A stretch of 7,744 nt of DNA from an uncultured Rhodanobacteraceae bacterium (lineage in GTDB: Bacteria > Pseudomonadota > Gammaproteobacteria > Xanthomonadales > SZUA-5). This document shows positions 1 to 6,313 of the stretch, one piece after another. Position 1 is the first letter of the stretch. Each line of letters begins with the position of its first letter. Made by a program: the position numbers and the translations under genes. Where the stretch lies: NCBI GenBank assembly GCA_937928755.1, contig CALEZI010000021.1, positions 1-7,744 on the forward strand, read 5' to 3'. The notes below the pieces were generated by a model. It saw only the letters and a list, made by a program, of their open reading frames with translations. It was not told the origin of the DNA and ran no database searches.

Positions 1-2
1 AA

Positions 3-139
3 AGGCGGGGCTGGGGACTGGGGGCTGGGGCGCAACCCCCCTGGTCCGTCGCAAGGGATGTCGACACGGCTACAGCAGGGCTGGAATCTGGTTGCCAGCT
101 TGGACATCGCGCCCCAGCCTCCAGTCCCCAGCCCCGCCT
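3..139. repeat. Long inverted repeat with G-rich, tandem-like arms
   Basis: The arms at 3-33 and 109-139 are reverse complements over 31 bases with one mismatch (base 120). They enclose a 75-base spacer. Each arm is built from short units of the form CTGGGG/ACTGGGG. The left arm has four G tracts of at least four (7-10, 13-16, 20-24, 27-30) with loops of 2, 3 and 2 bases. The element begins 12 bases beyond the stop of the minus-strand OmpA-type gene, so a read-through transcript could fold into a long hairpin. It could act as a terminator or mRNA 3'-end stabiliser, or be a dispersed palindromic repeat. No mobility gene is visible. The inverted repeat is read directly; the role is inference. 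Confidence 0.85.
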
Positions 140-150
140 CATCTACAAAG

Positions 151-1107
151 TCACTGCCCCTCGACGATCACCTCGACGCGGCGGTTGCGGGCGCGGCCTT
201 CGGTGGTGGCGTTGTCGACCAGCGGCCGCGCCTCGCCGACACCGACCACCTGGAGTCGGGCGCTGTCGGCGCCGAGTGCGACCAGCGCATCCCTCACCGA
301 AGCTGCACGGCGCTGCGACAAGGCCAGATTGGCGTCGTCGGCGCCACGATCGTCGGTGTGGCCCTCGATGGACACCGTCCTGCCCGGGTAGCGCTCGATG
401 AAATCCAGGACCGGCTTCAGGTTGCCGCGTGCTTCGGCCTTGAGATCGGCCTGTCCCGACGAGAAAAACACGTCGCCCAGCGTCAGTACCTGACCGCGAC
501 TGGTACTCACCGGACGCAACGCCGCCATCTGCTGCTGCAGGCTCTGTGCCTGCAGCGACGCCAGTTCGGCTTCCTGCCGCGCCAGGCTGGCCTCGCGTCC
601 GCGCGCTTCGGCAAGTCTTCGTGCGGCCTCGGCTTCCTCGCGCGCCAGTTCGGCGTCGGCGCTGACCAGATCGGCCTGTTCGCGCATGCGCTCCGCTTCC
701 TCGGCGCGGGCCAGCGACTGCAGGCGCAATTTTTCGGCTTCCAGTCGCGACAGTTCGGCGTCGCGCCGGCTGGCTTCAAGCAGGATCGATTTGTGCTCGT
801 CGCCGAGCGCCGCCAGACGCTCGCGGTCGCGCGCGGCTGCGACGGCAGCGGTGTAAATGGCGATGCGCAATTCGGCCAGGTCGGCGAGGTGCTTGCGAAT
901 TTCGCGGTCGCTCTTCGGCACCGCCTGGATGGCAGCGATCGCGTCATCCACGCGCGCCGATTCGAGCGGCGCGCGGGCGCGGTCGTCGGCGGAATCCAAG
1001 GTTCGCCAATCCGCCTGCAGGCGCTCGAAGTCGAGGTCGCGCTTGGGTTGCGATGCGCACGCGGCCAGGGCGAGTGCGACGCTCAAGGTCATGATCTTGC
1101 GCATCAC
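151..1107 (-). CDS. OmpA-family lipoprotein with long coiled coil
   Basis: Predicted outer-membrane lipoprotein that binds peptidoglycan and tethers the outer membrane to the cell wall. The 318-residue product has a lipoprotein signal (residues 1-17, lipobox LAAC, Cys17 followed by Ala, not an inner-membrane retention Asp). Residues about 90-198 are a charged Ala/Glu/Arg-rich heptad stretch, almost certainly coiled coil. A C-terminal OmpA-like domain (about 205-316) carries EGHTDDRG at 248-255, NLALSQRRA at 260-268 and GRARNRRVEV at 305-314, the usual peptidoglycan-binding signature. The start is GTG at 1107, with AAGGA 8 bases upstream; ATG at 1104 is possible but its spacing is 11. The GTG shares four bases (GTGA) with the stop of the upstream lipoprotein gene, indicating translational coupling. 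There is no beta-barrel, so it is not a classical OmpA porin. Domain call is firm; exact role is unknown. Confidence 0.9.
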   Translation of the reverse strand: MMRKIMTLSVALALAACASQPKRDLDFERLQADWRTLDSADDRARAPLESARVDDAIAAIQAVPKSDREIRKHLADLAELRIAIYTAAVAAARDRERLAALGDEHKSILLEASRRDAELSRLEAEKLRLQSLARAEEAERMREQADLVSADAELAREEAEAARRLAEARGREASLARQEAELASLQAQSLQQQMAALRPVSTSRGQVLTLGDVFFSSGQADLKAEARGNLKPVLDFIERYPGRTVSIEGHTDDRGADDANLALSQRRAASVRDALVALGADSARLQVVGVGEARPLVDNATTEGRARNRRVEVIVEGQ

Positions 1108-1496
1108 GGCAGTTGTCCTTCGCCGAGCAGCTCCCGGCGCAGATTGGCGTTGTCGGTTTCCTTGGCCTGCACCTCGCCGCGCAGTCGCGCTGCGTTGCTC
1201 TTCGCGGTTGCCAGGTCGGCGCGTACTTCGGCCTTCTGCAAGGCGTTGCGCGCGGCCGTGTGCTCGCGCTGGTCGATCAGTGCACGCCCGCTGTCGAGGC
1301 CCTCGCGCGCCATCCTGTAGTCCACCGGGGCAAGTTCGGCGGCACCGGCGGCCTGGGCTCGGGTCAGCGCGTCGCGCGCGCGACCCAACTCGAGTGTGGG
1401 CGCCGGGGCACTGGCGCAGGCCATCAGGGTCAGCGCCAGCGAGAAAGCTGCGAGTCGGCGCAGGACCGTCACGTAAACAGGCGTAGCATCTGGCAT
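1104..1496 (-). CDS. Small DUF4398-like lipoprotein
   Basis: A 130-residue predicted outer-membrane lipoprotein. A short N-terminal extension and hydrophobic stretch (about 11-26) end in the lipobox LMAC with Cys27, followed by Ala-Ser. The mature part is a short Ala/Arg/Glu-rich helical region with LGRARDALTRAQAAGA (37-52) and APVDYRMAREGLDSGRALI (56-74), a pattern typical of DUF4398 proteins, and a helical or coiled-coil tail. The frame is open to 1586, but ATG at 1496 is chosen because it places a normal-length signal peptide in front of the lipobox; the extra upstream residues have no signal character and would overlap the divergent gene. Its stop overlaps the start of the OmpA-type gene by 4 bases, so the two probably work together. 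The function of the domain is not established. Confidence 0.82.
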   Translation of the reverse strand: MPDATPVYVTVLRRLAAFSLALTLMACASAPAPTLELGRARDALTRAQAAGAAELAPVDYRMAREGLDSGRALIDQREHTAARNALQKAEVRADLATAKSNAARLRGEVQAKETDNANLRRELLGEGQLP

Positions 1497-1578
1497 TGCT
1501 CTTGCACCGAAGTCAGGCTGACTCGGTATTGTGCGGAGCGGGACCGAGCACCGCAACCGACACTGAAGGAACTGATCC
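1497..1578. promoter_or_regulatory. Divergent promoter region between the lipoprotein pair and the pilus ATPase gene
   Basis: These 82 bases must hold start signals for both directions. Leftward, TTGCGG, a 17-base spacer and CACAAT form a plausible sigma-70-like promoter for the lipoprotein pair. Rightward, TTGCAC (1502-1507) and TATTGT (1527-1532) are separated by 19 bases, which is a weak match. No clear sigma-54 GG-N10-GC site or operator was found. The region is certain as the only shared upstream gap; the individual boxes are tentative. Confidence 0.35.
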
Positions 1579-2688
1579 ATGGACATTGGCTACTTCCTGA
1601 AGTTGATGACCGAGAAGAACGCGTCGGACATGTTCCTGACGACCGGCGCTCCCGTGAACATCAAGGTCGAGGGGCGACTCTACCCGCTCGGCAACACCGG
1701 ATTGCCGTCCGGGATGGTGCGCAAGATCGCTTATTCGTTGATGGACGAAGGCCAGGTTCCGACCTTCGAGCGCGATCTCGAGCTCAATCTCGCCATTGCC
1801 GTCAAGGACGCCGGCCGCTTCCGCATCAATGTGTTCAAGCAGCGCGGCGAGATCGGCATGGTCATCCGCGCGATCAAGAGCGAAATTCCGAGCTTCGAGC
1901 AGCTCAAGCTGCCGCCGATCCTGAAGGACCTGATCGTCGAACCGCGCGGCCTGATCCTGATGGTCGGCGCCACCGGCTCCGGCAAGAGTTCGACGCTGGC
2001 GTCGATGATCGACTACCGCAACAGCACCACCGCCGGCCACATCCTCACCATCGAGGATCCGATCGAATTCCTGCACAAGCACAAGAAGTCGATCGTCAAC
2101 CAGCGCGAGGTGGGCCTCGACACGCGCACCTACCACAACGCCCTGAAGAACGCGATGCGCGAGGCGCCCGACGTCATCATGATCGGCGAGATCCTCGACA
2201 CCGAAACGATGGAAGCGGCGATCGCCTTCTCCGAGACCGGCCACCTGTGCCTGTCGACGCTGCACAGCAACAACGCCGACCAGACCATGGAGCGCATCCT
2301 CAACTTCTTCCCGGAGAGTGCGCACAAGAACGTGCTGATGAACCTGTCGCTGAACCTGAAGGCGATCGTGTCGCAGCGCCTGGTGATCGGCAAGGACGGT
2401 CGTCGCCTGCCGGCGGTCGAAATCCTGCTGAACACGCCGCTGATCCGCGACATGATCCGCCGCGGCCAGGTGCACGAACTCAAGGAAGCGATGGACCGCT
2501 CGCTGGCCGAGGGCATGCAGACCTTCGACCAGGCGCTGTTCCGTTTGTACAAGGAAGGCAAGATCGAACTCGAGGAAGCGCTGCGCAAGGCCGACTCGCG
2601 CGACGGCCTGAACTTGAAGATCCGCCTGTCCGAAGGCGCCTCGTCCGGGGATACACCGGATCCTTATTTCGACCATACGCAGTTCTGA
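1579..2688 (+). CDS. pilU: PilT/PilU-family type IV pilus retraction ATPase (PilU-like)
   Basis: Cytoplasmic hexameric ATPase of the GspE/PilT superfamily, expected to power or assist type IV pilus retraction (twitching motility). The 369 residues match PilU length. Visible motifs: Walker A GATGSGKS (130-137), Asp box IEDPIEF (158-164), Walker B VIMIGE (199-204) with catalytic Glu204, His box TGHLCLSTLHSNN (220-232), and LIRDMIRRGQ (288-297), the counterpart of the PilT AIRNLIRE motif. The stretch NLNFFP-like 'ILNFFPESAHKN' (240-251) and HELKEAMDRS (299-308) are more PilU- than PilT-like. After Glu204 it reads GEILD, where PilT proteins read GEMRD. AAGGA lies 8 bases before ATG 1579, fixing the start. 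The usual partner pilT is not adjacent; instead lipoprotein genes are divergent. It could be PilU itself or a third PilT-like paralogue. A hairpin-forming repeat follows the stop. Confidence 0.9.
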   Translation: MDIGYFLKLMTEKNASDMFLTTGAPVNIKVEGRLYPLGNTGLPSGMVRKIAYSLMDEGQVPTFERDLELNLAIAVKDAGRFRINVFKQRGEIGMVIRAIKSEIPSFEQLKLPPILKDLIVEPRGLILMVGATGSGKSSTLASMIDYRNSTTAGHILTIEDPIEFLHKHKKSIVNQREVGLDTRTYHNALKNAMREAPDVIMIGEILDTETMEAAIAFSETGHLCLSTLHSNNADQTMERILNFFPESAHKNVLMNLSLNLKAIVSQRLVIGKDGRRLPAVEILLNTPLIRDMIRRGQVHELKEAMDRSLAEGMQTFDQALFRLYKEGKIELEEALRKADSRDGLNLKIRLSEGASSGDTPDPYFDHTQF

Positions 2689-2694
2689 AGAGCA

Positions 2695-2867
2695 GGGAAA
2701 AGGAAAAGGGAAAAAGGAAAAGGGGAAGAGCTCGTGAGCCGGGGTTGGCGGTAGGTCAGGGGCGGCCCCCTGGATTGACCGCAGCACGCCGCTCAACCGG
2801 GCCTCCCCGGGGCCGGGCTTTCCCTTTTCCCTTTTCCTTTTTCCTTTTTCCTTTTTCCCTTCTTCCA
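2695..2867. repeat. Purine/pyrimidine inverted repeat forming a giant imperfect hairpin
   Basis: The left arm (about 2695-2728) is a purine tract of GGGAAAA/GGAAAAA units. The right arm (about 2818-2867) is the matching pyrimidine tract of CTTTTTC/CCCTTTT units, so the arms pair with small shifts. The middle also folds: CAGGGG (2757-2762), loop CGGC, CCCCTG (2767-2772) is a perfect hairpin, and CCGGGGTTGGCGG near 2739-2751 pairs imperfectly with CCGCTCAACCGGG further right. The element starts 6 bases after the pilus ATPase stop and ends 29 bases before the FAH start. It could terminate the upstream transcript, and it removes purine-rich ribosome-binding sequence from the downstream leader. 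Arms are seen directly; function is inference. Confidence 0.8.
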
Positions 2868-2896
2868 TCCCAACCTCCCCTTTTCCCGCTCCGCAA

Positions 2897-3586
2897 ATGC
2901 CCTACCTCTTCCCCGCCTCACCGATTCCCTCCGTCCCCATCGCCGGCCTCACCCAGCGCTTTCCGGTTCATCGCATCTACTGCATTGGCCGCAATTACGC
3001 CGAGCATGCGAAGGAGATGGGAAACCTGCCGGAGAAGGGCACGCCGGTGTTTTTCATGAAGCCGGCCGACGCGGTGGTCACCGATGGCCGCGACCCGCGT
3101 TTTCCGCCGGCCACCAGCAACCTGCATCACGAGGTCGAACTGGTGGCGGCGCTGTCGCGCGGAGGTCGCGATATTGCGGTTGCCGATGCGCTGGCTTGCG
3201 TTTACGGTTATGCGATCGGCGTCGACCTGACCCGCCGCGACCTGCAGGCCGCGGCCAAGGCCAAAGGCAATCCCTGGGACACGGCGAAGGGTTTCGACGA
3301 CAGCGCGCCGATCGGCGCGATCCAGGCGGCGGCCGGACGCCATCCGGTGGACGAGCACGTCGAACTGTGGGTCAACGGCGACCTCAGGCAATCGGCCAGC
3401 ATCGCCGACATGCTGTGGCCGCTGGCCGAGATCATCCACGAGCTGTCGCGCCTGTATGAGCTCAAGGCCGGCGACCTGATCTTCACCGGCACGCCGGCTG
3501 GCGTCGGTCCATTGCAACCGGACGATCGGGTGCGCTGTGCGCTGGGGGGCTGGTCGACGCTCGAGTTCGGTTTCGCGCGCGCGTGA
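2897..3586 (+). CDS. Fumarylacetoacetate hydrolase (FAH) family protein, FAHD1/YcgM-like
   Basis: Metal-dependent hydrolase or decarboxylase acting on small 2-oxo or 1,3-dioxo acids; the nearest characterised types are FAHD1-like acylpyruvate hydrolase/oxaloacetate decarboxylase. At 229 residues it is a single-domain FAH protein without the N-terminal domain of tyrosine-pathway FAH. Visible active-site features: GRNYAEHAKEM (31-41), supplying the FAHD1-like His37/Glu40 pair; HHEVEL (77-82), with metal ligands Glu79 and Glu81; Asp110 in GYAIGVDLTRRD; Lys131 in DTAKGFDDSAPIG; and GTPAGVG (198-204). All expected catalytic residues are present. No Shine-Dalgarno is visible before ATG 2897, where the leader is pyrimidine-rich from the preceding repeat; the chosen start gives the normal family N terminus. 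The stop overlaps the next gene by 4 bases. Substrate cannot be decided from sequence. Confidence 0.92.
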   Translation: MPYLFPASPIPSVPIAGLTQRFPVHRIYCIGRNYAEHAKEMGNLPEKGTPVFFMKPADAVVTDGRDPRFPPATSNLHHEVELVAALSRGGRDIAVADALACVYGYAIGVDLTRRDLQAAAKAKGNPWDTAKGFDDSAPIGAIQAAAGRHPVDEHVELWVNGDLRQSASIADMLWPLAEIIHELSRLYELKAGDLIFTGTPAGVGPLQPDDRVRCALGGWSTLEFGFARA

Positions 3587-4395
3587 CCGATTGGTTGCTG
3601 CAGCATGAGGCGGCGCTGCGGGCCGGCGCCTTCGCCGGCGTCTTCACGCTGTTGGCGATCGTGCAGAGCGTCTGGCCGTTCCGCCGGGTGGATGCGCTAT
3701 TGCGGCGCTGGGCGCGGCACCTGAGCATCGTCGCCCTCGGTACGCTGCTGGTGCGCGTGGTTTTTCCGGCAGCGGCAATCGCGGTCGCGGCCCAGATCGA
3801 GATCAGCGGTTTCGGCATCCTGCAGATGCCCGCGCTCGAGCCGATGCCGTTTGCCCTGGAAGTGCTGCTCGGCGTGATCGTTCTCGATCTGGCGATCTAT
3901 CTGCAGCATCGCATCTTCCACCGGGTGCCGTGGCTCTGGCGGCTGCACCGGATGCACCACAGCGATACCGAGTTCGAGCTGTCGACGGCGATCCGCTTCC
4001 ATCCGCTGGAGATCGCGCTGTCGATGCTGATCAAGATCCTGGTGGTGGTGATCTGCGGCATACCGGCACTGGCGGTGCTGCTGTTCGAGATCCTGCTGAG
4101 CGCCACGGCGCTGTTCAGCCACGCCGACATCAGCCTGCCGGCGCGGCTGGATCGGGCGCTGCGCCGGGTGCTGGTGACGCCCGACATGCACCGCATCCAC
4201 CACTCGGTGATTCCCTTGGAAACCAACAGCAACTTCGGCTTCTGCCTGTCCTGGTGGGATCGATTGTTCGACAGCTATCGCGCGCAGGCGGTGCGCGACC
4301 CGGCACAGATGCCGATTGGCCTCGAGCATTTTCGCGAAACCCGCGAGCAGCGCCTGTGGTCGCTGCTGCGCCAGCCGTTCCTGCGCGAGCGTTGA
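3583..4395 (+). CDS. Membrane fatty acid hydroxylase / sterol desaturase family protein
   Basis: Integral membrane di-iron oxygenase of the fatty acid hydroxylase superfamily, likely to hydroxylate or desaturate a lipid in the inner membrane. The 270 residues contain hydrophobic segments at about 11-31, 47-70, 88-107 and 146-178. The histidine clusters expected to bind iron are complete: HRIFH (109-113), HRMHH (122-126), His140 and His180 in between, and HRIHH (203-207). The conserved GFCLSWWDRLFDSYR stretch (219-233) is typical of bacterial members. The start is GTG at 3583, inside the GTGA overlap with the FAH gene stop; no in-frame ATG lies near enough and no separate Shine-Dalgarno is seen, so translation is probably coupled. 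The substrate (fatty acid, carotenoid, sterol-like or alkylglycerol) cannot be assigned, and no lipid biosynthesis genes lie nearby. Confidence 0.92.
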   Translation: MTDWLLQHEAALRAGAFAGVFTLLAIVQSVWPFRRVDALLRRWARHLSIVALGTLLVRVVFPAAAIAVAAQIEISGFGILQMPALEPMPFALEVLLGVIVLDLAIYLQHRIFHRVPWLWRLHRMHHSDTEFELSTAIRFHPLEIALSMLIKILVVVICGIPALAVLLFEILLSATALFSHADISLPARLDRALRRVLVTPDMHRIHHSVIPLETNSNFGFCLSWWDRLFDSYRAQAVRDPAQMPIGLEHFRETREQRLWSLLRQPFLRER

Positions 4396-4472
4396 GTCTG
4401 GTTCGGACAAGGGTGCGATTGCGCGTCGACCGGGGTTAGACTGGTTGCCCAAGGACATCGGAGACTGCTGCC

Positions 4473-5411
4473 ATGAGCGATACCCCGCGTTACCGCCTGG
4501 TCACCCGCAGCGATTTCGATGGCCTGGTCTGCGCGGTACTGCTGAAACAGCGCGGCATCATCGACGACATCGCCTTCGTCCATCCCAAGGACATGCAGGA
4601 CGGCAAGGTCGAGATCGGCCCGCGCGACATCACCACCAACCTGCCGTACGTGGCCGGTTGCCACATGGCTTTCGATCATCACGCGAGCGAACTCAGTCGC
4701 CTGCGCGACCAGCGCCCGGCAAACCTGATCATCGACGCCGACTCGCCGTCGGCGGCGCGCGTGGTCTACAAGCACTTCGGCGGCGCCGCCACGTTTCCGG
4801 GCATCTCGGCGGAGATGATGGACGCGGTGGACAAGGCCGACTCGGCGAATTTCAGCATCGACGAAATCCTGCGCCCGAGCGGCTGGGTGTTGCTCAATTA
4901 CCTGATGGATGCGCGTACCGGGCTCGGTCGTTTCCGTGAGTTCCGCGTGTCCAACTACCAGTTGATGATGGAGCTGATCGACTACTGCGGTGCGCATTCG
5001 ATCGAGCAGATCCTGGCGCTGCCCGACGTCAAGGAGCGCGCCGACCTGTATTTCGCGCATCGCGATCCGGCGCAGGAGCAACTGCGGCGCTGTGCGAAGG
5101 TGCATGGCAACCTGGTGGTGCTCGACCTGCGCGACGAAGACCTGATCTTCGCCACCAACCGCTTCGCGATCTACGCGATGTTTCCCGACTGCAACATCTC
5201 GATTCACGTGCTGTGGGGCCTGAAACGGCAGAACACCGCATTCGCGATCGGCAAGTCGATCGTCAATCGGTCATCGAAGACCGACGTCGGCGCGCTGTGC
5301 CTGAAATATGGCGGCGGCGGTCACGCCAATGCCGGTACCTGCCAGGTCGAAGTCGCGGCGACCGATCGCGTGCTCGGCGAACTGGTGGCATCGATCACCG
5401 CGGACGGGTGA
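4473..5411 (+). CDS. DHH-family phosphoesterase, exopolyphosphatase-like
   Basis: Cytoplasmic metal-dependent phosphoesterase with a DHH catalytic domain followed by a DHHA1 domain, often annotated as exopolyphosphatase-like; relatives act on polyphosphate, cyclic dinucleotide breakdown products or short oligonucleotides. Motifs in the 312 residues: TRSDFDGL (11-18), with metal ligands Asp14 and Asp16; FDHHAS (67-72), the DHH signature; Asp120 and Asp123 in AVDKADS (118-124); and GGGGHANAG (280-288), the DHHA1 substrate-binding loop. All expected ligands are present. There is no RecJ-type extra domain and no CBS domain, which argues against full-length RecJ. ATG 4473 is preceded by GGAG with 9 bases of spacing. 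It lies 77 bases after the hydroxylase gene on the same strand and may share its transcript. Family is firm; substrate is open. Confidence 0.9.
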   Translation: MSDTPRYRLVTRSDFDGLVCAVLLKQRGIIDDIAFVHPKDMQDGKVEIGPRDITTNLPYVAGCHMAFDHHASELSRLRDQRPANLIIDADSPSAARVVYKHFGGAATFPGISAEMMDAVDKADSANFSIDEILRPSGWVLLNYLMDARTGLGRFREFRVSNYQLMMELIDYCGAHSIEQILALPDVKERADLYFAHRDPAQEQLRRCAKVHGNLVVLDLRDEDLIFATNRFAIYAMFPDCNISIHVLWGLKRQNTAFAIGKSIVNRSSKTDVGALCLKYGGGGHANAGTCQVEVAATDRVLGELVASITADG

Positions 5412-5501
5412 GTCTCGCGCTCGGGGCGTACTGGTTTCCGCTGTGCACCGATTCAAGTCGGGTGCGTTGATTCGGTCGACACCACCGATGGAGAGAACGT
5501 C

Positions 5502-5990
5502 ATGCGCAGAGCCGGGTTGCTGGTAGCAGTGGTGCTGGCCGCGCCGGGTGCCGGTCATGCCGCGAGCGGATGCGACAGCGCGGCCGGCTTTCCGATCTAC
5601 CAGAACGTGCAGTGGTCGACCCTGTGGCAGACGCTCACCGACGAAACCTCCTGCACCCAGAACTGCCACCTCGGCAGCGACCCGGCGGGTGGCCTCGATC
5701 TGTCGCAGCAGAACCTGGCCATCTATTTCCTGGTCAACCAGCCGAGCAGCCAGCAATCCGGCGTGATGCGCGTGATCCCGGGCGATCCCGTGAACAGCCT
5801 GCTGTTCCAGAAAGTCGCCTGCCACACGCCGGATGTCGGCATGCGCATGCCACCCGGCAGTTTCGTGGCGCTGCAGTGGCAAGCGATGGTCTACGACTGG
5901 ATCGAGCAGGGTGCCTACGGCGAGAACCCCGAGGATCCGATCCCGCGCGATTTCATCTTTCGCAATTCGATGGAGTTCCTGAGGCGGTAG
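5502..5990 (+). CDS. Exported small cytochrome-c-like protein with a CX3CH motif
   Basis: A 162-residue secreted protein. It has an N-terminal signal peptide (hydrophobic 5-15, cleavage probably after GHA at 20). The mature part resembles the cytochrome c-like domains of planctomycete-type proteins: CTQNCH (51-56), GGLDLS (63-68), VIPGDPVNSLLFQKV (91-105), MRMPPG (114-119) and a final YDWIEQGA helix (131-138). The heme-binding motif would be Cys51, Cys55 and His56, with three rather than two residues between the cysteines; Met114 or Met116 could be the second iron ligand. Cys24 and Cys107 could form a disulphide. GGAGAG lies about 7 bases before ATG 5502, so the start is clear. It is 90 bases downstream of the DHH gene. 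Electron transfer in the periplasm is plausible; loss of heme and a purely structural role are also possible. Confidence 0.85.
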   Translation: MRRAGLLVAVVLAAPGAGHAASGCDSAAGFPIYQNVQWSTLWQTLTDETSCTQNCHLGSDPAGGLDLSQQNLAIYFLVNQPSSQQSGVMRVIPGDPVNSLLFQKVACHTPDVGMRMPPGSFVALQWQAMVYDWIEQGAYGENPEDPIPRDFIFRNSMEFLRR

Positions 5991-5991
5991 C

Positions 5992-6095
5992 GGCAGGGCG
6001 TAACCTTCACCGCAGGCGAAGATTCCGCCGCGACAGATAAGCAACCCAATGGCGGAAACGCCGGCGGCGGTTCTGCCCTGCCTCGACTGTTTTTT
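5992..6095 (+). terminator. Long imperfect hairpin followed by a T run
   Basis: It starts immediately after the stop of the cytochrome-like gene. The outer stem pairs 5992-6005 with 6069-6082 (12 of 14). Further in, CCGCAGGCG and ATTCCGCC of the left arm pair with GGCGGAAA and CGCCGGCGG of the right arm. The loop is about 6030-6050. Six T residues follow at 6090-6095, seven bases after the stem. The position and T run suit a Rho-independent terminator, although the stem is unusually long; it may equally be a dispersed palindromic repeat used as a terminator. Confidence 0.6.
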
Positions 6096-6096
6096 G

Positions 6097-6230
6097 GTCC
6101 GCAAAGGACGCAAAGAACGCAAAGGAAGGCAAAGTTGATCAACGACCCAAGGACCGACGTGCATTTCGGACATTCTTCGGCATCCTTTGCACCCTTTGCG
6201 TCCTTTGCGTCCTTTGCGTCCTTCGCGGAC
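6097..6230. repeat. Inverted repeat with arms made of 9-base tandem units
   Basis: The left arm (6097-6134) is made of GCAAAGGAC-like units. The right arm (6181-6230) has about five copies of CCTTTGCGT. The outermost 30 bases pair with 28 matches, beginning GTCCGC on the left and ending GCGGAC on the right, so the ends are sharply defined. A spacer of about 46 bases lies between them. Toward the spacer the right arm decays (units ending GCAC and GCATC). No ORF here is believable: frames across the repeat give low-complexity peptides. With the preceding hairpin this accounts for most of the non-coding stretch 5991-6313. The last 80 bases of that stretch contain no clear promoter. Confidence 0.85.
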
Positions 6231-6313
6231 AAATGGCTCTGGTCGCGCACGCCGAGGTCACGACTTTTCGACATACCCTCCCAATGCCGACACCGACTTA
6301 CATGGCAGGTCAC

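Noticed and set aside
58..1320. A 420-codon plus-strand open frame opposite the two lipoprotein genes
   Set aside because: Its translation has no family features and is Arg/Gln/Ala-rich, as expected for the complement of GC-rich coding DNA. The minus strand gives clear lipoboxes and an OmpA domain.
1513..2868. A 451-codon minus-strand open frame opposite the pilus ATPase gene
   Set aside because: It starts in the repeat (Lys/Glu/Gly low complexity) and otherwise mirrors the conserved ATPase codons.
1113..3059. A 648-codon plus-strand open frame running through the pilus ATPase gene and the following repeat
   Set aside because: It is out of frame with the intact ATPase and runs through the purine/pyrimidine repeat as low-complexity sequence.
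4396..4472. Possible promoter before the DHH gene
   Set aside because: TTGCGC and TTAGAC are only 11 bases apart, too close for a sigma-70 promoter.
5412..5501. Possible terminator or promoter between the DHH and cytochrome-like genes
   Set aside because: Only a weak CACCGA/TCGGGTG stem and a lone TTGATT were found; there is no T run or convincing -10 box.
5818..5827. Second heme site at Ala-Cys-His (Cys107-His108)
   Set aside because: There is no partner cysteine two or three residues before Cys107, so it is not a c-type heme motif.
6181..6230. Possible CRISPR-like direct repeats
   Set aside because: The units are 9 bases, contiguous and without spacers, and no cas genes are present.
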